From NCBI GenBank assembly GCA_017466065.1, contig JAFTUV010000018.1, positions 1-64,000 of the forward strand: 64,000 bases of DNA, read 5' to 3'. Position 1 is the stretch's first letter. Every line of letters starts with the position of its first letter. The DNA is from Bacteroidaceae bacterium. GTDB taxonomy: Bacteria > Bacteroidota > Bacteroidia > Bacteroidales > Bacteroidaceae. Below, in pieces: positions 31,869 through 43,600 of this stretch. The position numbers were made by a program, and so were the translations under genes. The notes below the pieces were generated by a model. The model ran no database searches, had not been told where the DNA came from, and was given only the letters and a program-made list of their open reading frames with translations.

Positions 31869-33597
31869 TGGGGATATATTTCTTTTTCTTTATTTTACGT
31901 TTAAGTATTTTTGAGTCGTCGCCCATCTCACGCGCCTTAATCCAGCAGTCGAGAGCCTTTTCAATCTCTCCGCTCTTGGAATATATGTCGCCGCAGTGGT
32001 GAAGCTCCACGCTGCTTTTTTCTCCATCGGCCGACATCAGGCGGTCGGCATACTCTTTTGCTTCGTCGTACCGTTCGAGCAGAAAGAGTATCCAAGCGTA
32101 TGTATCTATGTAAATGGGCTCGTCGGGCTCGGCTTTTATTGTGTGGTAGCTCATTTCGAGCGCACGGTCGAGGTCGCGATTTTCGAGGGCCAGATAATAG
32201 GCGTAGTTGTTAAGCACCACTATATTGGTGCTGTTGTAGGAGAGGGAGGCCTCATAGGCTTGCATTGCCTCCTCTATCATTCCAATGTCGTGATAGGTGT
32301 CGCCCAATAGGGCATATACGCTCGATATAAAATCGTTGTTTGTGTCGGACGAGTATTTTTCGAGCCCTTTCTTGTAGGTGTCTATTGCCTCTTCCTTTTT
32401 CCCGAGAAAATAGCAGGCAAGGCCGCGATAATGGTAGAAGTCGAGCGTTTCGGGGTAATACATTATGGAGGTGTCGCACTCGGCTATTATTCCTTCATAG
32501 TCGTTGCGCTCTATTGCATAATGCAGTTTCTGCATACGGGCTGCACGGTTGTCGGGCTCTATGGAGAGGATTTTATTGAGAATGGGCAGTTGCTCCTCCT
32601 CGCCTTTTTCGTTGTAGGAGAGGTAGAGCGTGTAGATGGAGGCTGTTTCGAGGACTCCGTGGGGGAGTTCCATAAGTTCGTCGAGAAATTTTGTAACGTA
32701 TGCGTAGCAACCGGCCGAGTCGAGTTTCTCCCTGTATGAGATATATGCCGGCAGTTCTTTCAAGCGGTCGCCGCTGTTCATTTTCTCGCTTTTTAGAGCC
32801 TGTTCTATGTAGAACACATAGAGCGAGTCGTTGCCAACCTCCTTGTAGTGACCGGCAAGACGCTGCTGGGCGACGGCATTGTCGGGTTCTTGCTGCAATA
32901 TTTCGCGATAGATGCCGAGTGCCTTGTCTGTTTCGTCGAACATATAGTAGGTGTCGGCCTCCAAGCCTCGTATGCGGGAGTCGTCGGGATATTCGATGGT
33001 TAGTTTCTTTACTTCGGCGAGAGCCTTGTCGCGTTGCTGCATAATTATATACATACGGTATTTTTGCATCGACACAAGCTCGGAGTGCCCCTCGATGCTC
33101 TCATATTTTTCGAGGGCGGCTATCGACTCGGCGTATTTTGCCTTATCGGCGTAGCGGGCGGCAAGGACGAGAAAAACATCGCTTCTGTCGGGGAACACCG
33201 CAGCCATATTCTCCCACACCTTCAACGCCTCGTCGCTTTGTGAGTTATTATCGTAATATTCTACAAGCGAAAGCCAGAAATTATAGTCCTGCGGGTTCTC
33301 GTGAACAATCTTTTTGAGTATTTCCAATGCTTGGTCCTTGCGCCCGAGGAACTGGTACATATTGACAAGCTCGTAGAGAACCGGGGACGAGGAGGGGGAG
33401 AGGGCGCGACAATGTTCGAGCATTTCAAATGCTGCATCGTATTTTTCTTCCCCCATAAGAGAGAGTGCTTGCAAGTAATAGTAATCGACCGCACGTTCAC
33501 AAGCCACAGAGTCGGGGGTGTGACAAATGGTTGCCGGGAGTGCCTGCGACAAGAGCAGCAACAGCAGTATTACTATATGTGAGAATCTCTCTTTCAT
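31852..33597 (-). CDS. exported TPR protein
   Basis: This 581-residue protein begins with a signal peptide (MKERFSHIVILLLLLLSQAL) and then carries some 14 tetratricopeptide repeats to its end (MYQFLGRKDQALEILKKIVH, CYFLGKKEEAIDTYKKGLEK, LLGDTYHDIGMIEEAMQAYE). TPR solenoids bind other proteins; in this block it is assumed to work in the periplasm or at the outer membrane with the DUF4292 lipoprotein. It starts 5 bases after dut and overlaps the DUF4292 gene. No enzymatic domain is present. Confidence 0.88.
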   Translation of the reverse strand: MKERFSHIVILLLLLLSQALPATICHTPDSVACERAVDYYYLQALSLMGEEKYDAAFEMLEHCRALSPSSSPVLYELVNMYQFLGRKDQALEILKKIVHENPQDYNFWLSLVEYYDNNSQSDEALKVWENMAAVFPDRSDVFLVLAARYADKAKYAESIAALEKYESIEGHSELVSMQKYRMYIIMQQRDKALAEVKKLTIEYPDDSRIRGLEADTYYMFDETDKALGIYREILQQEPDNAVAQQRLAGHYKEVGNDSLYVFYIEQALKSEKMNSGDRLKELPAYISYREKLDSAGCYAYVTKFLDELMELPHGVLETASIYTLYLSYNEKGEEEQLPILNKILSIEPDNRAARMQKLHYAIERNDYEGIIAECDTSIMYYPETLDFYHYRGLACYFLGKKEEAIDTYKKGLEKYSSDTNNDFISSVYALLGDTYHDIGMIEEAMQAYEASLSYNSTNIVVLNNYAYYLALENRDLDRALEMSYHTIKAEPDEPIYIDTYAWILFLLERYDEAKEYADRLMSADGEKSSVELHHCGDIYSKSGEIEKALDCWIKAREMGDDSKILKRKIKKKKYIPNGKKK

Positions 33598-33602
33598 TTA
33601 TG

Positions 33603-34034
33603 TCAGACGCCTGTGTGACCAAAGCCGCCGGCACCACGCTCGGTGTCGTCGAGCACTTCAACTTCGCTCCACTCTACCTGTTCGTGACGGGCTATCACCA
33701 TTTGGGCAATGCGCTCGCCGTCGGTTATTGTAAATGGTTCCGAGGATAGGTTTACAAGAATTACGCACACCTCACCGCGATAATCGGCATCTATGGTGCC
33801 GGGTGAATTGAGCACGGTGATTCCTTTTTTTATTGCCAAGCCGCTGCGGGGGCGCACCTGTGCCTCAAAGCCTGCGGGGAGGGCCATAAAAAGCCCGGTG
33901 GGAACCAATGCACGCTGCAAGGGTTGCAGTTCTATGGGTTCGTCTATATTGGCTCTCAGGTCCATTCCCGCAGAGAGTGTGGTTGCATAAGCGGGAAGCC
34001 GGTGTTTCGATTTGTTTATTATCTGCACTTTCAT
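33603..34034 (-). CDS. dut: dUTP diphosphatase
   Basis: This 143-residue enzyme splits dUTP to dUMP and pyrophosphate, keeping uracil out of DNA. All five trimeric dUTPase motifs are visible: [41 protein letters not shown] and the C-terminal [10 protein letters not shown], where His replaces the usual Ser. The length is normal. It leads the TPR-DUF4292-EnvC unit; no clear promoter lies in the 69 bases upstream, which hold a terminator hairpin, so some expression may come by readthrough. Confidence 0.95.
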   Translation of the reverse strand: MKVQIINKSKHRLPAYATTLSAGMDLRANIDEPIELQPLQRALVPTGLFMALPAGFEAQVRPRSGLAIKKGITVLNSPGTIDADYRGEVCVILVNLSSEPFTITDGERIAQMVIARHEQVEWSEVEVLDDTERGAGGFGHTGV

Positions 34035-34057
34035 ATATGATTACCTTAAATGAAAAA

Positions 34058-34085
34058 CTCCGAGCAATGTTTTTTGTTCTCGGAG
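34058..34085 (-). terminator. hairpin after the glycine-lipid genes
   Basis: CTCCGAG and CTCGGAG (34058-34064, 34079-34085) pair around a 14-base loop, and on the minus strand TTTTTC follows. It lies between the stop of the glsB-type gene and the start of dut. Confidence 0.7.
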
Positions 34086-34103
34086 CTTCTCGTTTGTTAT
34101 TTC

Positions 34104-35102
34104 TTAACAGTTCTTGTTTATCGGGTAGAATACCTTGTTTGCTCCTGATGTAAGTTTTATTGCATCGGGATTTTCCTTGGCAAACGATTCGATGTATCTC
34201 ATTCGCTTGTCGTCCTGCAATTCATTGACGGCTATCAGAAGGCCTGTCTCTTCGACATTGCCGAAGCTGCGGTTCACGGCTGTTCCGAATATGCGCATAG
34301 TGGGAGAAAGACCCATATAGGCATTTACCATTGGGGGTATTGCAAGGCCGAACTTGTGAACCTCCTGTTTGAGGGTTCTGTAATCCTCCTTGAAACTATC
34401 CTTGTTGAATATGGCTGCAAGCTCCTCTTCGGGAGTTTCTATGAGAAGAGGGGTTGTGGGCACCACCAAACGGTCGGGGTCGACAAAATGTTTCTTCAAG
34501 AAGTAGAGAATCATATCACGGGCCCGGGTGAGGTAGGATGGGTACATTGTTACCTTGCCGAACAGGTATTTTACATCGGGGATTACAACGGTGAGTGCTC
34601 CCAGACCGTCCCACAAGTTATCGAGCGCAAAGATGCTCTTTGAGCCCATTTTGGACGATTGGTACTCCAATGCCACGAAGGCTCTTCCAAGCTCCACCGT
34701 GTAGGGAAGAATCTCTTTCAGGAATTTTTCGGAGAAGGTGAACATTCCGTGAGCTGTGGCTATCACGGGCTCGCCATTCTCATCCATTTGCACATCCCTG
34801 CCGTATATATATCTGTAACCGCCTATAATATCGTCACACTCGGGGTTCCACACAAGCAGTTGTTTATATGGGTTCTCCATTGTGTCAAATTCGTCAATAT
34901 CCACAGCCTTGCCTGTGCCGCCACCTGCTGCGCGGAAGGCTATTTCGCGCAAACGGCCAATCTCACGCATTACATTGGGTGAGTCGTGGGCTGTAACGAT
35001 GTAAATTTCGTTGTTACTGCGATGGGTGAAGCGCAAACGCTTCTCTTCGGTCAATTCGGCCTTTAACAGTTCCTTGGGAACCGGAGCTATAATCTCTTCC
35101 AT
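34104..35102 (-). CDS. glsB: N-acyltransferase of glycine-lipid synthesis (hemolysin/GNAT-like), GlsB type
   Basis: This 332-residue protein has the OlsB/hemolysin-like GNAT fold: REIGRLREIAFRAAGGGTGK, then DEFD and the IIGGYRYIYGRDV strand, then VELGRAFVALEYQ. It matches the Bacteroides GlsB proteins (commendamide synthases) that acylate the amino group of glycine with a 3-hydroxy fatty acid. The gene starts 17 bases after the O-acyltransferase-type gene, the same pairing as the glycine-lipid operon of Bacteroides thetaiotaomicron. Membrane associated, no signal peptide. The function comes from similarity plus pairing; the exact amino acid acceptor is inference. Confidence 0.82.
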   Translation of the reverse strand: MEEIIAPVPKELLKAELTEEKRLRFTHRSNNEIYIVTAHDSPNVMREIGRLREIAFRAAGGGTGKAVDIDEFDTMENPYKQLLVWNPECDDIIGGYRYIYGRDVQMDENGEPVIATAHGMFTFSEKFLKEILPYTVELGRAFVALEYQSSKMGSKSIFALDNLWDGLGALTVVIPDVKYLFGKVTMYPSYLTRARDMILYFLKKHFVDPDRLVVPTTPLLIETPEEELAAIFNKDSFKEDYRTLKQEVHKFGLAIPPMVNAYMGLSPTMRIFGTAVNRSFGNVEETGLLIAVNELQDDKRMRYIESFAKENPDAIKLTSGANKVFYPINKNC

Positions 35103-35119
35103 ATTCTTATGTCGCTGGG

Positions 35120-35932
35120 CTACAATTTATAAACTAATTCCTTAACGTACTGCGCCCATTCGGCCGGTCTTTTTGATGAGTCGAATGTCTGCCAAGGGAT
35201 AGGCTTGCCAATTGTTACCTTAAATGTTTTATTCCTGTTTTTGAACATTTCGTCGCTCAAATAGAGCATTGCTATATTGAATTTTATCCCCAACATCTTG
35301 TTTATGTTTGCCAAGCGATAGAAGAAGTCGGAGTTACGACCTTCAAAGTGAATGGGGATAATATCGCGCTGTGTCTGTATGCTTTTGGTGATGAATGTTT
35401 TTTTCCATTCGAGGTCACGTATCACTCCGCCACGCTTGCGCGAGCATATTCCGGCGGGGAACATCACTATATTATTGTCACTCTCAAAAGCGGCATTCAC
35501 CTGCTGGGGAAAGTTGCGGGCCTGCTTGCCTGTTTTGTTTATGGGCACCCAGAATGTCGACAGCTGGGGGATGTTCATAAGCAGGTCGTTGACAAGAAGT
35601 TTTATTTTACCTTCGTACTTCTGCCCCAGAATATATGCCAGCCCTAATCCGTCCTGTGCTCCAAGCGGGTGGTTGCTCACGAATGTGAAACGGCCGTCGG
35701 AGGGGAGGTTTTCAAGGCCTTTGACATCGAACGAGTTATTGAAATAGCGCATAAATTCGGCTACAAATTCAAGGCCGTATTTATCCTTGCACAGAAGCAT
35801 AAACTCGTTCACTTCGTCCTGATGGATTATCTTTTTAAGATAGGATACCAAGAAGCGTGGCACATATCGTGCCTTCTTACCAGCTTTTGCCGCAAGAATG
35901 GCCTCTACATCAATTTTCAGCACTTCGCTCAT
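35120..35932 (-). CDS. glsA: O-acyltransferase of glycine-lipid synthesis (PlsC-like), GlsA type
   Basis: This 270-residue protein belongs to the lysophospholipid acyltransferase fold. The catalytic HX4D motif is NHPLGAQDG (residues ~86-94), the second block reads WVPINKTGKQARNF and the third is NIVMFPAGICSRKRGGVIRD. Bacteroides GlsA adds a second acyl chain to the hydroxyl of N-acyl-glycine to give the mature glycine lipid. It is transcribed first, 17 bases before the N-acyltransferase-type gene. No clear promoter was found; the region upstream holds a dispersed inverted-repeat element. Confidence 0.82.
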   Translation of the reverse strand: MSEVLKIDVEAILAAKAGKKARYVPRFLVSYLKKIIHQDEVNEFMLLCKDKYGLEFVAEFMRYFNNSFDVKGLENLPSDGRFTFVSNHPLGAQDGLGLAYILGQKYEGKIKLLVNDLLMNIPQLSTFWVPINKTGKQARNFPQQVNAAFESDNNIVMFPAGICSRKRGGVIRDLEWKKTFITKSIQTQRDIIPIHFEGRNSDFFYRLANINKMLGIKFNIAMLYLSDEMFKNRNKTFKVTIGKPIPWQTFDSSKRPAEWAQYVKELVYKL

Positions 35933-35955
35933 TGTCTTATATTCCTATTTACCTA

Positions 35956-36148
35956 AGAAGTTGTTTAAAATTCTTATAAAAATATATCAAAGCTGAATAA
36001 AGTGTTGTTTCGGCTTGTTTTAGTCTGTTTTCTGCATCTTTTTCTCCTTTAAATTTGAAAATAGCCCGCTATTCTCTGCATTTAAAGTAGCAAAATCTGC
36101 TAAAAAACAATCTTCAAACAATCGCGAAATAATTTTTAAACAACTTCT
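35956..36148. repeat. 193-bp dispersed inverted-repeat (MITE-like) element, full copy
   Basis: Perfect 15-bp terminal inverted repeats AGAAGTTGTTTAAAA (35956-35970) and TTTTAAACAACTTCT (36134-36148) bound the element. An inner hairpin (AATAGC, CC, GCTATT; 36060-36073) is nested within it. The stretch 35971-36001 is identical to 3968-3998 in the short copy. It fills most of the 330-base gap between glsA and rpoC, which holds no gene; the rest of that gap holds the rpoC terminator. Confidence 0.8.
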
Positions 36149-36212
36149 AAATTATTGCAAAATTAAATTATATTTTTTATAAATCAAAATATTTATCGGC
36201 ACTATTAAAACA

Positions 36213-36242
36213 ACAAATGGCACGCAATTGCGTGCCATTTGT
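36213..36242 (-). terminator. 30-bp perfect palindrome after rpoC
   Basis: ACAAATGGCACGCAA and its exact reverse complement abut at 36213-36242, 20 bases after the rpoC stop on the minus strand. TGTTTT follows on that strand. It ends the long rplKAJL-rpoBC transcript. Confidence 0.8.
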
Positions 36243-36262
36243 CTATATTGTTCATCTACCGA

Positions 36263-39200
36263 TTATTCTTCGTCGTCGGAGAAGTCGAGCAAGGCTTTTT
36301 TATTGGCCTGTATGCGCTCGTAGTCCTCTTTCGAGCCAACGATTATGCGGTTGAATTCGCGTTGTCCTGTACCGGCGGGGATTAGGTGACCGCAGATTAC
36401 ATTCTCCTTCATACCCAACAGGTAGTCGCTCTTCATATTGATTGCAGCCTCGTTAAGCACCTTGGTTGTTTCTTGGAACGATGCTGCCGACATAAAACTC
36501 TGTGTCTGCAATGCCGCACGGGTGATACCTTGAAGTATCTGTGTCGATGTTGCGGGCTGTGCATCGCGCGATACGATGGGTTTAAGGTCGCGGCGTTTGA
36601 GTGTACTGTTCTCGTCACGCAACTTGCGGGCCGTGATTATCTGACCGGGTTTCAGATTCTCCGAGTCGCCGGCATCCACAACTACCTTCTTGCCCCAGAT
36701 GCGGTCGTTCTCCTCTTGGAATTGGAGTTTGTCCACAATCTGCTGTTCGAGGAAGCGGGTGTCACCCGGGTCGTTTATCTGAACCTTGCGCATCATCTGG
36801 CGTACGATAATCTCGAAGTGCTTGTCGTTGATCATCACACCTTGCAGACGGTAAACATCCTGAGCTTCGTTCACGATATATTCCTGAACTGCGGTTGAAC
36901 CCATAATTGCAAGAATATCGGAGGGTGTAACGGCACCGTCGGACAGGGGTGTTCCGGCGCGGACATAGTCGCCGTCCTGAACAAGTATCTGCTTGGAGAG
37001 TGCAACGAGGTACTTCTTAACATCGCCAACCTTTGAGGTTACGATAATTTCGCGGTTACCACGTTTAACCTTACCCATTGTTACCTCACCGTCGATTTCA
37101 GATACAACTGCGGGGTTTGAGGGGTTACGGGCCTCGAAGAGCTCGGTTACACGGGGCAGACCACCGGTGATGTCACCGGTACCGCCGAACACGCGAGGTA
37201 TCTTAACCATTGTATCACCGGCTTTGAGAACCTGCTTGTCGTCCACAATAACACGACCGCCCACGGGGAGGTTGTAGCTGTGGAGAACATTGTCGTTCTC
37301 GTCCATAATGCGAATGGTAGGTATCTTTGTCTTGTCTTTCGACTCGATGATTACAATCTCGTGCAAGCCTGTACCCTCGTCGGTCTCTACCTTGTAGGTA
37401 ACACCGTCGATAACCGATTCGAATTCTACGCGTCCCGCAAACTCGGTAACGATGATAGCGTTGAAGGGGTCCCAAGTTGCAATGAGTTTGTTGGGCTCAA
37501 CCATTTCGCCATCGGATGCATAGAGTTTAGAACCATAAGGTATATTATGGGTAGAAAGAACGATGCCTGTGTTTACATCGATAAAGCGTACTTCGCTCAA
37601 ACGACTTACCACAATCTTGACAAGCGAACCGTCGGGCTCGACAACATCCACGGTACGCAATTCCTCGAAGCTGAGGCGCGATGCGTGCTTTGCCTTGATT
37701 GAGGCCTCGTGAGCGATGTTGCTTGCAACACCACCGGCGTGGAAGGTACGGAGCGTGAGCTGTGTACCGGGCTCACCGATAGACTGTGCTGCAATTACGC
37801 CGACTGCCTCGCCCTTCTCGACCATACGGCCGGTAGCAAGGTTGCGACCGTAACATTTTGCACAAACGCCGTGCTTAGACTCGCAGGTGAGTACCGAACG
37901 AATTTCAACGCTCTCGATGGGTGAGTTCTCAATCTCCTCGGCAATAGCTTCGGTGATAAGCTCGCCCGATGCAACGATTACCTTTCCGGTTGTGGGGTCA
38001 ATCACATCGTGTACCGATACACGGCCAAGGATGCGGTCGCCCAGTTTAGACTCAATCTTGTCGCCCTTCTTGATGGCTGTGCATACCAATCCGCGCAATG
38101 TGCCGCAGTCGTCCTCATTGATGATAACATCGTGGGATACATCGACAAGACGACGTGTGAGGTAACCGGCGTCGGCTGTTTTAAGAGCGGTATCGGCAAG
38201 ACTCTTACGGGCACCGTGAGAGGAGATAAAGTATTCGAGCACCGACAATCCCTCTTTAAAGTTCGAAAGAATAGGGTTCTCTATTGTCTGGGGACCTTCG
38301 GAGCCGGCTTTCTGGGGCTTGGTCATAAGACCACGCATACCCGACAGCTGACGAATCTGGTCTTTCGAACCACGGGCACCCGAGTCGAGCATCATATACA
38401 CGGAGTTAAAGCCTTGGTCGTCGTTCTTGATAGTGTCTATCAATATTTCGGCGAGTTCCTCACTGGCGTGTGTCCACACGTCGATTACCTTGTTATAACG
38501 CTCATTGTCGGTGATAAGACCGAGGTTATACTCGGCAAGAATCTCATCAACCTTTTCGTGACCCTTACGCACAAGCTCGGCTTTCTCTTCGGGGATGATT
38601 ACATCGTCGAGGTTGAACGACAAGCCTCCCTTGAACGCCATATAGTATCCGAGGTTTTTAAGGCCGTCGAGGAATTCTGCCGAACGGGCAACTCCCACGC
38701 GTTTAATTACCTCGGTGATAATATCACGGAGTGATTTTTTAGAAATAACGGTATTTATGAAGCCCATTTCGCGGGGTACCACCTGATTGGCGATGATGCG
38801 GCCCACTGATGTTTCGCGCATTACCTGAATGTAGTCGCCATTCTCGTCGCGGTCCTCAACAATTACGTTTACAGGGGCGTGAATTGCCACACGGCCTTGG
38901 TTGTAGGCGATGAGTGCCTCTTCGGGACCGTAGAATTTCATTCCGCTGCCTTTTGCGCCGGGACGCAGCTTGGTGATGTAGTAAAGACCGAGAACCATAT
39001 CCTGTGAGGGCACAGTGATGGGGGCTCCGTTCGAGGGGTTGAGGATGTTGTGCGATTGAAGCATAAGCATCTGTGCTTCGAGCACTGCCTCGTTGCTCAA
39101 AGGCAAGTGTACGGCCATCTGGTCACCGTCAAAGTCGGCGTTGAAGGCGGTACAAGCAAGCGGGTGCAACTGTATTGCCTTACCCTCAATCATCTTGGGC

Positions 39201-40609
39201 TGGAAGGCCTGAATACCCAAACGGTGAAGTGTCGGAGCACGGTTGAGAAGAACGGGGTGTCCTTTCATTACGTGTTCGAGGATATCCCATATTTTGGGGT
39301 CGCGACGGTCCACAATCTTCTTGGCCGATTTTACAGTCTTCACGATGCCGCGCTCGATGAGCTTGCGGATGATGAACGGCTTGTAGAGCTCGGCTGCCAT
39401 AAGTTTGGGCAGACCGCACTCGCCCATCTTCAATTCGGGGCCTACGACGATTACCGAACGTGCCGAGTAGTCGACGCGCTTACCGAGGAGGTTCTGACGG
39501 AAACGACCTTGCTTTCCTTTAAGGCTGTCCGAGAGGGACTTCAAAGGACGGTTGGCATCCGACTTCAAAGCGCTTGCCTTGCGTGAGTTGTCGAACAGTG
39601 AGTCGACAGCCTCCTGCAACATACGCTTTTCGTTGCGCAGAATTACCTCGGGGGCTTTTATCTCAATGAGTTTTTTAAGGCGGTTGTTACGGATAATTAC
39701 ACGACGGTAGAGGTCGTTGAGGTCGGATGTTGCGAAACGGCCGCCATCGAGGGGAACCAAGGGACGCAATTCGGGGGGAATTACGGGAATTACGTTCATA
39801 ATCATCCACTCGGGACGGTTGTTGCCGTTCGATGCTGCCATTGACGAGCGGAACGACTCCACTACCTGCAAGCGTTTCAATGCCTCGTTCTTGCGCTGCT
39901 GCGACATATCTGTGTTGGCGCGGTTACGCAACTCATAAGAGAGTGAATCGAGGTCGATGCGTGCCAACAGGTCCTGTATGGCCTCGGCACCCATTTTTGC
40001 GATAAATTTATTGGGGTCGCTGTCGTCGAGGTACTCATTTCCCTCGGGCAGATTATCCATTATGCTCAAATATTCCTCCTCAGAGAGCAACTGATAGGTA
40101 TCTACGCCATCGAGTATGTTCTCTTTGCCGGGGATATCCTGACGGTTCTCATCGTCCTTGCGGGCCATCACTCCGGACTGTATAACGATATACTTCTCGT
40201 AGTAGATTACTGCATCGAGCATCTTGGTGGGAAGGCCGAGCAGATAACCAATCTTGTTGGGCAAAGAACGGAAGTACCATATATGTGCGACGGGCACTAC
40301 CAGCTGGATGTGTCCCATACGCTCACGACGCACTTTCTTCTCTGTTACCATTACGCCGCATCGGTCGCAGACAATGCCTTTGTATCTGATGCGTTTATAC
40401 TTTCCGCAGTGGCACTCGTAGTCCTTTACAGGACCGAAGATGCGTTCACAGAATAATCCGTCACGCTCGGGCTTATATGTACGGTAGTTGATTGTTTCGG
40501 GTTTCAACACCTCGCCACACGAATTACCCAAAATTTCCTGCGGGGAAGCAAGACCGATGGTAATCTTCGTAAAATTTGTTTTTGTCTTTGATTCTTTTCT
40601 AAAAGCCAT
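36263..40609 (-). CDS. rpoC: DNA-directed RNA polymerase subunit beta'
   Basis: This 1448-residue subunit forms half of the polymerase active centre. The N-terminal zinc site is CHCGKYKRI with a following CDRCG, the catalytic Mg-binding loop is [15 protein letters not shown], and the second zinc site ([20 protein letters not shown]) and the trigger-loop region ([16 protein letters not shown]) are intact. The C-terminus ends in a short acidic tail (FSDDEE). It starts 30 bases after rpoB and ends at a palindromic terminator. Confidence 0.98.
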   Translation of the reverse strand: MAFRKESKTKTNFTKITIGLASPQEILGNSCGEVLKPETINYRTYKPERDGLFCERIFGPVKDYECHCGKYKRIRYKGIVCDRCGVMVTEKKVRRERMGHIQLVVPVAHIWYFRSLPNKIGYLLGLPTKMLDAVIYYEKYIVIQSGVMARKDDENRQDIPGKENILDGVDTYQLLSEEEYLSIMDNLPEGNEYLDDSDPNKFIAKMGAEAIQDLLARIDLDSLSYELRNRANTDMSQQRKNEALKRLQVVESFRSSMAASNGNNRPEWMIMNVIPVIPPELRPLVPLDGGRFATSDLNDLYRRVIIRNNRLKKLIEIKAPEVILRNEKRMLQEAVDSLFDNSRKASALKSDANRPLKSLSDSLKGKQGRFRQNLLGKRVDYSARSVIVVGPELKMGECGLPKLMAAELYKPFIIRKLIERGIVKTVKSAKKIVDRRDPKIWDILEHVMKGHPVLLNRAPTLHRLGIQAFQPKMIEGKAIQLHPLACTAFNADFDGDQMAVHLPLSNEAVLEAQMLMLQSHNILNPSNGAPITVPSQDMVLGLYYITKLRPGAKGSGMKFYGPEEALIAYNQGRVAIHAPVNVIVEDRDENGDYIQVMRETSVGRIIANQVVPREMGFINTVISKKSLRDIITEVIKRVGVARSAEFLDGLKNLGYYMAFKGGLSFNLDDVIIPEEKAELVRKGHEKVDEILAEYNLGLITDNERYNKVIDVWTHASEELAEILIDTIKNDDQGFNSVYMMLDSGARGSKDQIRQLSGMRGLMTKPQKAGSEGPQTIENPILSNFKEGLSVLEYFISSHGARKSLADTALKTADAGYLTRRLVDVSHDVIINEDDCGTLRGLVCTAIKKGDKIESKLGDRILGRVSVHDVIDPTTGKVIVASGELITEAIAEEIENSPIESVEIRSVLTCESKHGVCAKCYGRNLATGRMVEKGEAVGVIAAQSIGEPGTQLTLRTFHAGGVASNIAHEASIKAKHASRLSFEELRTVDVVEPDGSLVKIVVSRLSEVRFIDVNTGIVLSTHNIPYGSKLYASDGEMVEPNKLIATWDPFNAIIVTEFAGRVEFESVIDGVTYKVETDEGTGLHEIVIIESKDKTKIPTIRIMDENDNVLHSYNLPVGGRVIVDDKQVLKAGDTMVKIPRVFGGTGDITGGLPRVTELFEARNPSNPAVVSEIDGEVTMGKVKRGNREIIVTSKVGDVKKYLVALSKQILVQDGDYVRAGTPLSDGAVTPSDILAIMGSTAVQEYIVNEAQDVYRLQGVMINDKHFEIIVRQMMRKVQINDPGDTRFLEQQIVDKLQFQEENDRIWGKKVVVDAGDSENLKPGQIITARKLRDENSTLKRRDLKPIVSRDAQPATSTQILQGITRAALQTQSFMSAASFQETTKVLNEAAINMKSDYLLGMKENVICGHLIPAGTGQREFNRIIVGSKEDYERIQANKKALLDFSDDEE

Positions 40610-40639
40610 AGTTGTATATTGACAAACGTGAGGAATTAA

Positions 40640-43600
40640 TTATTCGAATGATATACTCAAACCTAAACCGCGCAGCTCGTGGAGCAATACGTTGAGTGAC
40701 TCGGGGAGCGAAGGAGTAGGCATCGCATCGCCCTTGACAATTGCCTCGTATGCTTTTGAACGGCCTGCAACGTCGTCGGACTTGATGGTGAGAATCTCCT
40801 GCAAGATGTGGGCTGCACCGAAGGCTTCGAGTGCCCACACCTCCATCTCTCCGAAACGCTGACCTCCGAACTGGGCTTTACCGCCAAGAGGCTGCTGGGT
40901 GATGAGTGAGTAGGGACCGATTGAACGGGCGTGCATCTTATCCTCGACCATATGACCGAGTTTGAGCATATAGCTGACACCTACGGTTGCAGGGTGGTCG
41001 AACTGTTCACCGGTTCCGCCATCGTAAAGGGTGGTCTTTCCGTAACGGGGCAGACCAGCCTTGTCGGTCCACTCGCAGAGGTCTTCGAGCTTGGCACCAT
41101 CGAAGATGGGGGTTGCAAACTTAACACCGAGTTCTTTTCCTGCACGGCCGAGCACGGTCTCGAAAATCTGACCGATGTTCATACGCGAGGGCACACCCAG
41201 AGGGTTAAGAATAATATCGACAGGTGTTCCGTCGGCCAAGAAGGGCATATCCTCCTGACGTACAACGCGGGATACGATACCCTTGTTACCGTGACGACCG
41301 GCCATCTTATCACCAACTCCAATCTTACGTTTCTTGGCAATGTAGACCTTTGCCATCTTCATTGTACCCGAAGGCAGCTCGTCACCGATGGTCAGGGCAA
41401 ACTTCTCGCGCTTAACCTCGGCATCGAGTTCTTTATATTTATGCAGGTAGTTGATTACGAGGGCACGAATGAGGTCGTTGGTGTGAGCATCGGCTGTCCA
41501 TTTGCTCAACTGAACCGAGTCGAAATTCAATGCTTCGAGCTCGCTCTTCACGAACTTGGCACCCTTGGCTATTACCTCGGTACCCATAAAGTCCTTGACA
41601 CCCTGCGACACGCGACCGTTGATGAGCACGAGCAACTTGTCTACAAGTATCTCTTTGAGCGCTCCTACCTTCTGCATAAACTCATCGTCTATTTTGGGCA
41701 GTTTGGCTTTGTCGGCCAATTTTGCCGAACGTGTCTTTTCGGCCTTCTGGAACAGACGACGGTCTATTACTACACCTTGCAATGAGGGAGAGGCTTTGAG
41801 CGATGCGTCTTTAACATCGCCGGCTTTGTCGCCGAAGATGGCGCGAAGCAGTTTCTCCTCGGGGGTGGGGTCGGACTCGCCTTTGGGGGTAATCTTACCT
41901 ATTATTATATCACCGGGGTTTACATAGGCACCAATGCGGATAATACCGTTCTTGTCGAGGTCTTTGGTTGCATCCTCGCTCACATTGGGAATATCGTATG
42001 TAAACTCCTCCATTCCACGTTTGGTTTCACGTACTTCGAGAGAGAGCTCATCTACGTGAACCGATGTCAGGATATCCTCGCGCACTACACGCTCGTTGAG
42101 CACGATGGCATCCTCGTAGTTATAACCCTTCCACGGCATATAAGCTACCAAGAGGTTCTTACCAAGTGCAAGCTCACCGGCTTGTGTTGAGTATCCTTCT
42201 GTGAGGATATCACCGGCCTTCACCTTCTGTCCTTTATCGCAGATGGGGCGAAGGTCGATTGTCATATTCTGGTTGGTACGACGGAATTTGGGGATTATAT
42301 ACTCCTTGGAAGCGGGCTCGAAACTTACAAACTCCTCTTCCTCGGTGCGGTTGTACTTAATTACTATGCGTGAAGCATCGACAAACTCAACAACACCGTC
42401 GCCCTCGGCAACAATCTGTGTGCGTGAATCCTCTACAAGTTTTTTCTCAATACCGGTACCTACGATGGGGGCTTCGGTGGTGAGAAGGGGAACTGCCTGA
42501 CGCATCATATTCGAACCCATCAACGCACGGTTGGCATCGTCGTGTTCAAGGAAGGGGATGAGCGAGGCTGCGATAGAGGCAATCTGCTGGGGAGAAACGT
42601 CCATAAGTTCAACCTTTTCGGGTGCAACTACGGGGTAGTCGGCATCCTGACGGGTTTTAACTCTTTTCAGTATGAAGTTTCCATTTTCGTCAAGGGGTGC
42701 ATTACCTTGGGCAATTATCTTGCCCTCTTCCTCCTCAGCGGTGTAGTATGTTACGTTAGCGTTGTTGATATCTACTTTGCAATCGGCTGCTGTACGATAG
42801 GGAGTAACAATGAAGCCGAGCTCATTTATCTTCGCGTATATACAGAGTGACGAAATAAGACCGATATTGGGACCCTCTGGTGTTTCGATGGGACAAAGAC
42901 GGCCATAGTGGGTGTAGTGTACGTCACGAACCTCGAAGCCGGCACGCTCACGCGAAAGACCGCCGGGACCAAGTGCCGAAAGACGGCGTTTGTGTGTAAT
43001 CTCGGCCAAGGGGTTTGTCTGGTCCATAAACTGTGACAGGGCGTTGGTACCGAAGAAGGTGTTGATAACGGCCGACACAGTCTTGGCGTTGATAAGGTCG
43101 GTGGGTGTAAACACCTCGTTGTCGCGCACGTTCATTCTCTCACGGATGGTGCGTGCCATACGAGCCAAGCCTATTGCGAATTGGTTGGAGAGTTGCTCGC
43201 CAACGGTGCGCACACGACGGTTGCTCAAATGGTCAATATCATCGACAACGGCCTTTGAGTTTACAAGACCTATCAGGTATTTTATAATTTCAATTATATC
43301 CTCTTTTGTAAGCACTCTGATGGACATATCGGTTGTGAGGCCCAACTTGCGGTTGATGCGGTAACGACCAACATCGCCAAGGTCGTAACGCTTCTCGGAG
43401 AAGAAGAGGTTGTTGATAACCTCGCGAGCACTCGCGTCGTCGGCGGGCTCGGCGTTACGCAACTGACGGAAGATGTAGTTTACAGCTTCGCGCTCAGAGT
43501 TGCTGGTATCTTTGTCGAGAGTGTTGAAGATGAGAGAATAGTCGAGTGCATCCTCGCCCTCGCTCTCCTTGTGAAGGAGGATTGTCTCTACACCGCTATC

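Noticed and set aside
38009..38734. Long plus-strand open frames opposite rpoC and rpoB (also 40931-41785)
   Set aside because: Shadows of the polymerase genes; no independent coding signs.
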